Shown here piece by piece: positions 56,141-64,000 of a stretch of DNA of 64,000 nt. The notes under the pieces are model-generated. The model did no database searches. It worked only from the letters and a program-made list of their open reading frames with translations, and was not told where the DNA came from. The translations under genes and the position numbers were made by a program. The stretch is taken from NCBI GenBank assembly GCA_016713405.1, contig JADJPF010000020.1:558001-622000 (forward strand), written 5' to 3'. This DNA is from Blastocatellia bacterium (GTDB taxonomy: Bacteria; Acidobacteriota; Blastocatellia; Chloracidobacteriales; JADJPF01). Position 1 is the stretch's first letter. Each line of letters begins with the position of its first letter.

Positions 56141-57504
56141 ATGTCTAAAATGTCTCCTCAAATAGTTGTTTGTGGTGCTGGAATGGCGGGTATTTCGGCT
56201 GCTTATCATCTAACAGTTAAACACAAAAAACGTGTTTTAATTATTGATGAAGGTCAACCGCTTTCACTTACAAGTAACAAAGGCACTCAAGCTTATCGTA
56301 ACTGGTGGCCTGGCCCAGATGATACTATGGTGAAGTTTATTAATCGTAGTATTGAGCTTATAGCAGAACTTGCAGAAAAAACTAATAACCATTTTGGGCT
56401 TAATCAAAGAGGCTATCTTTTTTGACTGCTCAAGAGAGCCAAATCAACAATTGGAGAAAATCATCCCAAGAAATTTCTAAACTTGGAGCAGGTGAGTTTA
56501 GAGAGCATTCTAGCCTAGATAATTACTTACCAACATTAACGGAAAACTTTAATAAAACACTCTTAGGAGCAGATTTAATTTTAGATCCAGAGTATATTAA
56601 TAAGCTTTATCCTTTTCTTACAAAAGATGTTAAGGCTGCTTTGCATATTCGTCGTGCTGGTTGGATGAACTCTATAAAGCTAGGAGAATGGCTTAAAGAA
56701 GAAGTAGAGCGATGTGGAGGAGAATTTCTTTTAGATAAATTAGAGTCAATAAAAGTAATAAATAATAAAATAGTTTCTATTAAACTAGCTTCTGGCAAAG
56801 TCTTAGAGCCAGAAAGTTTAGTTTTAGCTGTAGGGCCTCATCTTAAAAGTGTAGGGGATATGTTAGGGTTAGACTTACCTGTTTTTAATGAATTACATAG
56901 CAAAATTACTTTTCCTGATACTAAAAATATTTTTTCAGCAAATGCTCCCTTAATGATTTGGGATGATGAACTTTATTTACCTTGGACAGATGAAGAAAAG
57001 CGTTTATGGTCTTCTAATGTTTCTACTAGTTGGCTACTAAATAAATTTCCTAGTGGAGTACACTTAAGGCCAAAAGGAGATAGCAAAAACTTAGAAATAA
57101 TGATTATTTGGACATATAAACAGCAGATAGAAAAAGATTTTAAGCCAATAAAATTTAATTCTCATTATGGAGAAGTTTTAATTAGAGCAATTTCAAGGAT
57201 GATTCCAGAAATGTCTCATTATTTCGCTCAAGGCGACAAAGCTTATATAGATGGGGGTTATTACTGTAAAACATCAGAGAATCGCCCATTGATAGGGCAT
57301 TTACCAATAAGCGGAGTATATATAATTGGTGCATTATCTGGTTATGGCATTATGTCTTCTCAAGCAGCAGGTGAACTTCTAGCTTTACATGTTTTAGGTG
57401 AAAAGTTACCTGATTATGCTCCAATGTTTTTGCTTGAACGCTATCAGAATGCTTCTTATCAAAAACTTCTTAAAGAACTTCAAAGCAATTCTGGACAACT
57501 TTAA
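56141..57504 (+). CDS. FAD-dependent amine/sarcosine-oxidase-like oxidoreductase (DAO family), frameshifted
   Basis: About 454 residues. The N-terminal dinucleotide-binding motif reads VVCGAGMAGISAAYHL with a conserved RVLIIDEG. One T is missing in the run at 56418-56423; restoring it gives RGYLFLTAQESQINNWRK, a normal DAO continuation. The C-terminal motif is YIDGGYYCKTSENRPLIGHLPISGVYIIGALSGYGIMSSQAAGEL. The substrate is not known; sarcosine or another secondary amine is plausible. It lies 51 bases after arsC on the same strand, so may belong to the ars cluster. Confidence 0.84.
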
Positions 57505-57680
57505 TTCATAACAATTTTTTGATGAAAAGATGTTTTGCTCATTATTGGCTTTGTAGAAACAAGCGATTGACGCTAGTAAAAAATCCTCTTATTCTTCAAG
57601 AAAACAACTAAAAATCCTTTTTCTACAATCTTTATTACAACCTTTTTACGATTTTATAAAGTTTTTGGAGGCATCCGGCA

Positions 57681-59819
57681 ATGAAAAATCTTAAAACGCT
57701 AATACTAGCCTTAGCTTTAGCATCAACACTTACATTTCCTATCCCAACTTTAACAAGAGCAAATAATATGAATAGTCCCAAGCAAGTAGAGTCAGAATTT
57801 CCTTGGATTAAAGAAGTCGCAAATAAATTAGAGAGTGAGCTAATTGCTAAACATGGTGAGACTCAGCGAGCAAGATTACAACAAGGTATAAAGCAAGTAG
57901 CAAGTTTTTGGCGTGCCGAAGATGGAGACAAAGAAGTTTTTGAGCAATTTGTTAAAGAGCATTTTGCTGGAGATCAAGCTACTTTAGATGAGCTATTTAA
58001 GCGTTTTGAGCATAATTTAGAACAACTTGATGGGCATATGCACGAAATTAACCGGGAATTTCGCAATCAATCTGACTTAGATATTGGCCCAATAATGCCT
58101 TTTGATGATTTATTTGCTGGTTATGATCCATCGGCACACTTTATTGATGACTTTTTTAAGAATAAATTAGCTTTTGTTGTACTACTTAATTTTCCATTAA
58201 CTACTTTAGAACAACGCTTAAATGAGGGTGAAAAGTGGTCGCGTCGTCAATGGGCAGAAACCAGGCTAGCACAAAGATTTTCTAAACGTGTTCCAGCAGA
58301 AGTTAATTTGGCTATTGCTAAAGTTTCGTCTGAAAGTGAGCGTTATATTTCTGAATATAATATTTGGATGCACCACTTAATAGATGACAAAGGGCAAAGA
58401 ATTTTCCCTCCAAAATTACGATTACTTTCACATTGGAATTTAAGGGATGAAATTAAGGCTAGTTATAGTGATGCTAACAGTGGGCTAGCTAAACAACAAA
58501 TGATTCAACGAGTTATGGAACATATTGTTAATCAAACTATTCCAGAAATAGTAGTAAATAACCCTAATGTTGATTGGAACCCTTTGACTAATGAAGTAAA
58601 AAAAGCAGCAGTAAAAGATTTTGAAGGTGATGGAAAAGTTGCTGATAATCCTACTAACACGCCTGAGCCTAATACACGTTATGCACAGCTTTTATCAACT
58701 TTTCAAGCCGCAAGAAAGGTTGATCCTTATTCACCAACTGCACCAACTTTAATTGCTAGACGTTTTGAAGAAAATAGGGAACTGCCAGAAGCTAGAGTTA
58801 AGGCTATGTTGGAGGATGTCGTCTCGTCTCCATTAGTCGCTCAAACTGCTAAATTGATAGAAGCCCGACTTGGACGGCCACTTGAGCCTTTTGATATTTG
58901 GTATAACGGTTTTAGACCTCGTGGAAGTTATAGCGAAGCACAACTTGATGAAATTGTATCAAAACACTATCCAAACGGTGAAGCTTATAAAAAGGATATG
59001 CCTAATTTGTTGGTAAAATTAGGCTTTAGCAAAGAACGTGCAGAATATTTAGCTAATAATATTGAAGTTGATGCTGCTCGTGGTTCAGGTCATGCTATGG
59101 GTGCTTCTATGCGTTCAGAAAAAGCACATCTACGAACTAGAGTTGAAAAAACAGGAATGAATTATAAAGGTTACAATATTGCAGTTCATGAAATGGGGCA
59201 TAATGTTGAGCAAACGTTTTCGCTTAATAATATTGACCATTTTCTATTGCAAGGCGTTCCAAACACAGCTTTTACAGAAGCTTTAGCTTTTGTTTTCCAA
59301 GGGCATGATTTAGAGCTTTTAGGACTAGCTAAACCTGATAGCAAAAGCCAGGCCCTAAAAACACTTAATGATTTTTGGGCAACTTATGAAATTGCTGGAG
59401 TAGCTTTAGTTGATATGACGGTTTGGCATTGGATGTATGATCATCCTAACGCTACGCCAGCAGAGCTAAAAGACGCTACTGTAAAAATTGCTAAGGATGT
59501 TTGGAATAAATACTATGCACCAGTATTTAAGAAAAAAGATGTTGTTCTACTAGGCATTTATTCTCATATGATTGATGGCTTTATGTATTTGCCTGATTAT
59601 CCAATAGGCCATTTAATTGCATTTCAAATTGAAGAACAAATGGAAAAAGCAGGTAATATTGGACAAGAGTTTGAACGAATGGCAGTTGTGGGTAGTGTTA
59701 CGCCTGATATGTGGATGAAAAAGGCTAGCGGCGCACCTGTTGGAGCAGAAGCTTTACTTCATGCTACTAAAAAAGCTTTAACAGAAATTAATCTAAGTAA
59801 TGCCAAAGCAGAAAAATAA
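57681..59819 (+). CDS. Secreted gluzincin-like metallopeptidase with HEMGH motif
   Basis: 712 residues, GGAGG upstream. A signal peptide (LKTLILALALASTLTFPIPTL) leads to a large helical region. The zinc motif is HEMGH (His503, Glu504, His507), with a likely third ligand Glu533 in NTAFTEALAFVFQ. This HExxH...E layout is that of gluzincins, perhaps M3-like (oligopeptidase) in its helical body, but I do not recognise the N-terminal 450 residues as any named family. Likely periplasmic or outer-membrane-associated. Stand-alone gene. Confidence 0.72.
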   Translation: MKNLKTLILALALASTLTFPIPTLTRANNMNSPKQVESEFPWIKEVANKLESELIAKHGETQRARLQQGIKQVASFWRAEDGDKEVFEQFVKEHFAGDQATLDELFKRFEHNLEQLDGHMHEINREFRNQSDLDIGPIMPFDDLFAGYDPSAHFIDDFFKNKLAFVVLLNFPLTTLEQRLNEGEKWSRRQWAETRLAQRFSKRVPAEVNLAIAKVSSESERYISEYNIWMHHLIDDKGQRIFPPKLRLLSHWNLRDEIKASYSDANSGLAKQQMIQRVMEHIVNQTIPEIVVNNPNVDWNPLTNEVKKAAVKDFEGDGKVADNPTNTPEPNTRYAQLLSTFQAARKVDPYSPTAPTLIARRFEENRELPEARVKAMLEDVVSSPLVAQTAKLIEARLGRPLEPFDIWYNGFRPRGSYSEAQLDEIVSKHYPNGEAYKKDMPNLLVKLGFSKERAEYLANNIEVDAARGSGHAMGASMRSEKAHLRTRVEKTGMNYKGYNIAVHEMGHNVEQTFSLNNIDHFLLQGVPNTAFTEALAFVFQGHDLELLGLAKPDSKSQALKTLNDFWATYEIAGVALVDMTVWHWMYDHPNATPAELKDATVKIAKDVWNKYYAPVFKKKDVVLLGIYSHMIDGFMYLPDYPIGHLIAFQIEEQMEKAGNIGQEFERMAVVGSVTPDMWMKKASGAPVGAEALLHATKKALTEINLSNAKAEK

Positions 59820-59979
59820 ATTAGCAAGTAGATAAGACTAAGCATTTTATATAGTAGTAAGCAAAAAAGCTTGGAACTACTAGATTTTAGTAATCAATGG
59901 TTAGGTAGAGAAAAGCTAGTTTTGTTATAATGCAAATTCTCACCTAGCCAAAATTGTTTAAAATCTTTGAGGAATAGCA

Positions 59980-61689
59980 ATGCGTTTATTGAAGTTATTT
60001 GCCATTTGTTTGATTCTAACTTTTCCAATTTCTAGTTTAGCTTTTCAGGAAAATGAAGTAAAAGATAAAAAAGAGCAAACAAATAAAAAAGAAAAGAAAG
60101 AAAAGAAAGAAAAACAAGATAAAAATAAAAAAGAACAAGATAACCAACAAGAAAATCAAGCCAATACAGAAGAAAATCAAGAACAAACACCAGCACCAAA
60201 ACCAGAACCTGCTACTAATCCTTTAGTAACACAAATTGAACTAGCAATTTCTCTTAAGCAACTAATTGAGCCACCTGGACAAAACGCTTATGAACTTTAT
60301 CAAATATTAGCTAAAAATTCTCCAAATGAACCAGCATTAAAAAGCTTAAAAGAAACACTTACTTTAATACTTGGGGATATAGCTAGATCGCCTTTAGAAC
60401 TTTATGTTCAAGGAGCTAATTATAGCTTTACCCGGGAAGATTGGGCCTCGGCTCAAAAGTATTCAGAACGCTTAAAAACATTACAGCCTAAAGATAAACG
60501 CTTTGCTGCATTTGATTTATTTTATCAAGGGATGATCGCTTTAGCTGATAAAGACCCTAAAAAAGCAGAAGAGCTTTTTCGTCAAGGAATAAAAAAAGAT
60601 GATAAAGCACCCTATTTTTATAATGCTTTAGGACGAGCATTATCTGAACAAAAGAAGGAAGAAGATTCCTTAAAATCTTACTTAAAAGCCGCTTCGCTAG
60701 CACCAGATTGGAATTATCCTTTAGTTAATGTTGCGTTAAAATATTTACGACGAGGAAACTTAGAAGAAGCTCAACGCTTTGCTTTAGGAGCATTAAGTGT
60801 AAATGTTAATGATGTAGAAGCTCACTCTGTATTAGGTAATATTTATGCTAGTGTTGGGAATTATGATGAAGCAATTAAGGAATATGAAATAGTGATTTCT
60901 CAGCGTCCTAATTCTATAGCAGATCAAATTGCTTATGGAAAATTGATGTTAGAAGAAGGGAATTTATTAGCAGCCGAAAGAGCCTTTAGCACGGCATTAC
61001 AAGCTAATCCTAACGATCAAACAGCAAAACTTTATCTCAGTATTACTACTCAAAGATATTCTGATATTGTGCTTAATGATGCTACTAATCAATTAAAAGA
61101 TGTTGCCTCAAAAAATAATAATGCCCAAGCACAAGTAGCAATAGCTGAAGGGGCAGCCCATAAAGGTAATACTACGCTAGCTATAGAAGCCTTTCAAGCA
61201 GCATTAAAAATAGAGCCTTGGCTTGCAGGTGCTAGATTAAAACTAGCTACCCTATTAGCTCAAACTGGCAAAACAGCAGAAGCCATTGCAGAATATCGTA
61301 ATGTAAGTAAAACAAACCCATCATTAAAAGAAGCTTATTTTAGTCTTGGTAATTTACTTAGAAGAGAAGGGGATACTAAATCTGCAATTTTAGAATACCG
61401 TAAGGCTATTGCTGTAGCACCAAATTTTATACCAGCACATTCTAATTTGGCTATATTACTTCAAGAAATAGGGGAACTTGCGGCAGCGGCTGCTGAGTAT
61501 CGAGCAATTTTATCTATTGAAGGAAATAATAGTGTTGCTGCTAGTGCATTAAAAGATCTTGAGGTAAAAATTGCTGAACAAAATAAACCTGAACCAGCTA
61601 AAACAGTAGAGGAACCAAAACCAACAAAACCAACAGAACCAGCTAAACCAAATGAAGAACCAAAAACTAACATTGAGAATAACAAATAA
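59980..61689 (+). CDS. Secreted TPR protein with charged linker
   Basis: 569 residues. A signal peptide (LLKLFAICLILTFPISSLAFQ) is followed by a Lys/Glu/Gln-rich linker (about 24-80), then ten or more TPR units (about 100-540; AHSVLGNIYASVGNYDEAIKE and AYFSLGNLLRREGDTKSAILE). The C-terminus is Pro/Lys/Glu-rich. A scaffold in the periplasm is likely. TATAAT at 59926-59931 lies upstream. Confidence 0.85.
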   Translation: MRLLKLFAICLILTFPISSLAFQENEVKDKKEQTNKKEKKEKKEKQDKNKKEQDNQQENQANTEENQEQTPAPKPEPATNPLVTQIELAISLKQLIEPPGQNAYELYQILAKNSPNEPALKSLKETLTLILGDIARSPLELYVQGANYSFTREDWASAQKYSERLKTLQPKDKRFAAFDLFYQGMIALADKDPKKAEELFRQGIKKDDKAPYFYNALGRALSEQKKEEDSLKSYLKAASLAPDWNYPLVNVALKYLRRGNLEEAQRFALGALSVNVNDVEAHSVLGNIYASVGNYDEAIKEYEIVISQRPNSIADQIAYGKLMLEEGNLLAAERAFSTALQANPNDQTAKLYLSITTQRYSDIVLNDATNQLKDVASKNNNAQAQVAIAEGAAHKGNTTLAIEAFQAALKIEPWLAGARLKLATLLAQTGKTAEAIAEYRNVSKTNPSLKEAYFSLGNLLRREGDTKSAILEYRKAIAVAPNFIPAHSNLAILLQEIGELAAAAAEYRAILSIEGNNSVAASALKDLEVKIAEQNKPEPAKTVEEPKPTKPTEPAKPNEEPKTNIENNK

Positions 61690-61805
61690 AAATTTTCTTA
61701 AGGAAAATATTATCTTGCTTGCTTCTAAAGATTAAGTTCGTTAGAATCGTCCCCAATAATCTTAATTTTTATAACTAAAAACTAGTAGATTTTAGTAACT
61801 TCCAA

Positions 61806-62498
61806 ATGGGTTTTTTTGCTATGCAAAATTCTAAAAAAAAGTTAGCTCTTGACTTAAAAAAATTTCCTAACTTAGATAAGTTTTCTAAAAACTTAGAAAA
61901 ATTTCCTAAAAACTTAGATAGTTTTTCTAAAGATAAATTTTTATTTGTTAAAACTCTAGTTGAAAATCCTATAGAACTTGGTCAAGTAACACCTAGTTCA
62001 CGCTTTTTAGCAGAAGGAATGGTGGCTAGTTTAGATTTGGCTAATGCCAAAGCAGTAGTTGAATTTGGCCCTGGTACAGGAGCAATTACCAAAGCTATTG
62101 TTAAAAAATGTGGTGATAAAACTAAATTTTTTGCTGTAGAAACTAACGCTAATATGATTGAAATTTGGCAAAGACGTTTTCCAGAACATCAAATTATTCA
62201 AGATAGTGCAGAAAATATTGGCGAACTTCTAAAACGTAACGGTTTGGAACATGCAGACTATATTATCTCTAGTCTCCCTTTTGCTTTAATTGAACCAAAA
62301 CTTGGGCAACGAATCTTAAATAATTCTTATGCCAGTTTGCGACCCGGCGGCGTTTTTGTTACTTATCAATATGTACATGCTAGGGTTATTAATAGTGTTA
62401 TGAGGCTTTTAAGAAAAACTTTTCCTGTGGTTGATACGTCAGTAGTGTTTCGTAATCTGCCTCCTTCTTTTGTTTTTCGCTGTCAAAAACCTGAGTAA
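61806..62498 (+). CDS. SAM-dependent methyltransferase, phospholipid methyltransferase (PmtA)-like
   Basis: 230 residues from 61806; ATG 61821 is equally possible. A short tandem heptad region (KFPNLDKFSKNLEKFPKNLD, about 19-40) precedes the family block NPIELGQVTPSSRFLAEGM. Motif I is AVVEFGPGTGAITKAI, and the catalytic-region block is YIISSLPFALI. PmtA-type enzymes methylate phosphatidylethanolamine; the rRNA-dimethyltransferase fold is shared, so the substrate is not certain. Convergent with the zinc-ribbon gene. Confidence 0.83.
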   Translation: MGFFAMQNSKKKLALDLKKFPNLDKFSKNLEKFPKNLDSFSKDKFLFVKTLVENPIELGQVTPSSRFLAEGMVASLDLANAKAVVEFGPGTGAITKAIVKKCGDKTKFFAVETNANMIEIWQRRFPEHQIIQDSAENIGELLKRNGLEHADYIISSLPFALIEPKLGQRILNNSYASLRPGGVFVTYQYVHARVINSVMRLLRKTFPVVDTSVVFRNLPPSFVFRCQKPE

Positions 62499-62512
62499 AA
62501 GAAAAATACAAA

Positions 62513-62546
62513 AAAATAAGAGAGTAACAATTTACTCTCTTATTTT
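62513..62546. terminator. Bidirectional terminator
   Basis: A 15-bp perfect stem (62513-62527 with 62532-62546) and loop CAAT, with AAAA and TTTT arms. It lies between the converging PmtA-like and zinc-ribbon genes. Confidence 0.92.
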
Positions 62547-62565
62547 CCTTAAGATTTTAGCTAAT

Positions 62566-62924
62566 TTATTTTTTGGCTAATTCTTCAATTCTTTCATTTT
62601 CTTCAATGATAGTTGAGCGTAAAGCAATAAAAGCTCGTTGAACATTATCAGGTAAGCTATCACAATTAGCACAAGCATCTGCATTTCCTTTTAATGCAGT
62701 AACTCCACAAATTCCACAAAGACGACGGTTAGCTACTTCTTGATAAGATTTTTTTTCTAAATATTTTTTGCTTCTATGACTGCATCTTCTAACCAAGCAA
62801 AGTGTTTTACATCTGTTTCAACAAATTCTGTAATATGTTCAATAGTCATTACATTATGTTCGCTTGATTTAGTCAAAACTTCAAAGGTTGGTTCAAATAA
62901 AATTGCATGTTTTCCTAGTCTCAT
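62566..62924 (-). CDS. Small zinc-ribbon protein, frameshifted
   Basis: The ATG at 62924 is chosen, as AGGAGG precedes it. One A is missing in the run at 62764-62769 (coding strand); restoring it joins AVIEAKKYLEKKSYQEVANRR into a 119-residue protein. It has an N-terminal helical domain and a C-terminal CGICGVTALKGNADACANC zinc ribbon of rubredoxin-like spacing. Not recognised as a named family. Confidence 0.65.
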
Positions 62925-63082
62925 AACTTCAACTCCTCCTATAACTTGCAAAATAAGATTTTAGGCAGACATTAGATAAATCTGCATTAATAATTTTAAG
63001 TATTACTTAATTGTTAGGATGTTTTTATAGCCGACAGTATAGCACGAGTTAGAAAAATCTAACCATTTTTGTCAAGAGATTT

Positions 63083-63916
63083 TTAATAATTTTCTAGTTT
63101 TTCAGCCACAACTAAACAGCTACCACCAAAAGGGATCTGGCGTTTGGATTTAATAAAGCTAAGTTCTAGCTCTAAATATTGATTAAGCAAATGGTTAAAT
63201 AACCCTCGTTGAACATTATGTTCCTTACGTGTAGTTTCTAGGCTTCCTTCTTGTCGCCAACCTAATTTACTAGGGATTGTTCTAAGTAAAAATATTGGTA
63301 AGGGTAAAAATGAAAAAAAATAAGAAGAATAATTAATTTTATAGCCTAAATTAACTAATTTTTTGGTTAATTTATTGAGTGTATAGCGTCTAAAATGTCC
63401 TGTTATTTCATCTTCGGTTGACCAAAGAAATTGATAAGCAGGAACTGTTAAATAAAGCTTACCACCTATTTTTAAGATAGATTTTATTTGAAGCAAAAAA
63501 TCTTTTTCTGCTTCAATGTGTTCTAAAACATCAAATAAACCTATAGCAGACAAAGAATTAGCAAAAAATCCAGCATCTTCTAAAGAAGAGCAGATCACTG
63601 TTAAACCTTTATTTTTAGCATTTTGTGCGCCAATCATTCCTGGCTCAACAGCTACTGAGTTAAAACCTGCTTGGCTTAAAGCTTTTGAAACATAACCGTT
63701 ACCTGCACCAATATCAAAAATTGTTCCTTGAGGAGAAAAATTTTTCATTGTATCAATCAAGCAATTATTCCGATGGTAAAACCAAAAAGACTTTTCTTCT
63801 ACTTGTTCACATTCTGAGTGACCATCTTCAGGAAAGGCTATTGCACGCTGATTATTTGCTACCCAAATATCATTGCTTGAAAGAGTTAAATTTTTGGCTA
63901 ATTGCTCTATATTCAT
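63083..63916 (-). CDS. Class I SAM-dependent methyltransferase
   Basis: 277 residues. A Methyltransf_23-type domain (about 45-175) has motif I GTIFDIGAGNGYVSKAL, VAVEPG and IGLFDVLEHIEAEKDFL. A hydrophobic segment (about 200-220) may hold it at the membrane, as in methyltransferases of polysaccharide or glycolipid clusters. The substrate is not known. It follows a partial upstream gene on the same strand by 23 bases. Confidence 0.85.
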   Translation of the reverse strand: MNIEQLAKNLTLSSNDIWVANNQRAIAFPEDGHSECEQVEEKSFWFYHRNNCLIDTMKNFSPQGTIFDIGAGNGYVSKALSQAGFNSVAVEPGMIGAQNAKNKGLTVICSSLEDAGFFANSLSAIGLFDVLEHIEAEKDFLLQIKSILKIGGKLYLTVPAYQFLWSTEDEITGHFRRYTLNKLTKKLVNLGYKINYSSYFFSFLPLPIFLLRTIPSKLGWRQEGSLETTRKEHNVQRGLFNHLLNQYLELELSFIKSKRQIPFGGSCLVVAEKLENY

Positions 63917-63939
63917 AACTTAGTTGGAGATATTGTAGA

Positions 63940-64000
63940 TTACTGCAATATTTTTACTCCAGGTGGAACAGAAAATTCAAATTGTTCATCTATAGCTAAA
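63940..64000 (-). CDS. C-terminal end of an unidentified gene (LolA-like?)
   Basis: Only the last 19 codons lie in the window: LAIDEQFEFSVPPGVKILQ and a TAA stop. The FxFxVPxGV ending resembles LolA, but this is too short to assign. Confidence 0.45.
   Translation of the reverse strand, partial: LAIDEQFEFSVPPGVKILQ

Overview
The window is AT-rich bacterial chromosome, densely coding on both strands. Two very large TonB-dependent receptors with an N-terminal carboxypeptidase-regulatory-like domain (Oar type), several Ser/Thr kinases, many TPR proteins and HspR-type (HAIR) heat-shock operators suggest an Acidobacteriota member, perhaps an AT-rich Blastocatellia-like lineage. This placement is inference from gene families; no rRNA gene is present to confirm it.

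Layout. 0-4.5 kb: a proteostasis locus, lon (cut by the window edge) divergent from hsp20-hsp20-clpB, with two near-identical HAIR operators on the two promoters. 4.5-10.7 kb: hisH, a Uma2-like nuclease, then a four-gene minus-strand glycan/lipid operon (GT39, ChbG/YdjC deacetylase, GT2, LPG-synthase-like membrane protein) that resembles the FlmK-NaxD-FlmF2 aminosugar system. 10.9-13.5 kb: first TonB receptor. 13.8-14.0 kb: tRNA-Lys and tRNA-Glu. 14.2-21.9 kb: envelope and translation genes (TPR/FlgO-like, NfeD-like, SPOR, lnt, prfB with its programmed frameshift, Slt-type transglycosylase). 22.5-31.7 kb: a signalling block with two Ser/Thr kinases, a hybrid histidine kinase, a TPR-receiver-DUF4388 protein and a divergent TPR protein with LSRPG repeats. 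31.8-36.2 kb: cysteine synthase, a small unknown, a matrixin-like metalloprotease with a cysteine switch, and a decayed or mis-sequenced secreted coiled-coil gene. 36.6-47.0 kb: thrC, an anti-sigma-like membrane protein, YjbQ, uppS, a HTH/membrane pair, the second TonB receptor and deoB. 47.2-53.7 kb: a PmeII-like restriction-modification pair, priA and argS. 54.0-57.5 kb: an arsenic cluster (arsI, acr3, arsC, FAD oxidoreductase). 57.7-64 kb: a secreted HExxH protein, a TPR protein, two methyltransferases and a zinc-ribbon protein.

Thirteen genes, including the essential priA and argS, are interrupted by one to three small lesions, mostly single-base indels at short homopolymers. In twelve of them the family's conserved sequence resumes in another frame immediately after the lesion; for the PmeII-like endonuclease only the start is in doubt. 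I read most of these as consensus errors of a long-read or low-coverage assembly, and I annotate the full spans. Any interpretation of gene loss here must first rule that out.
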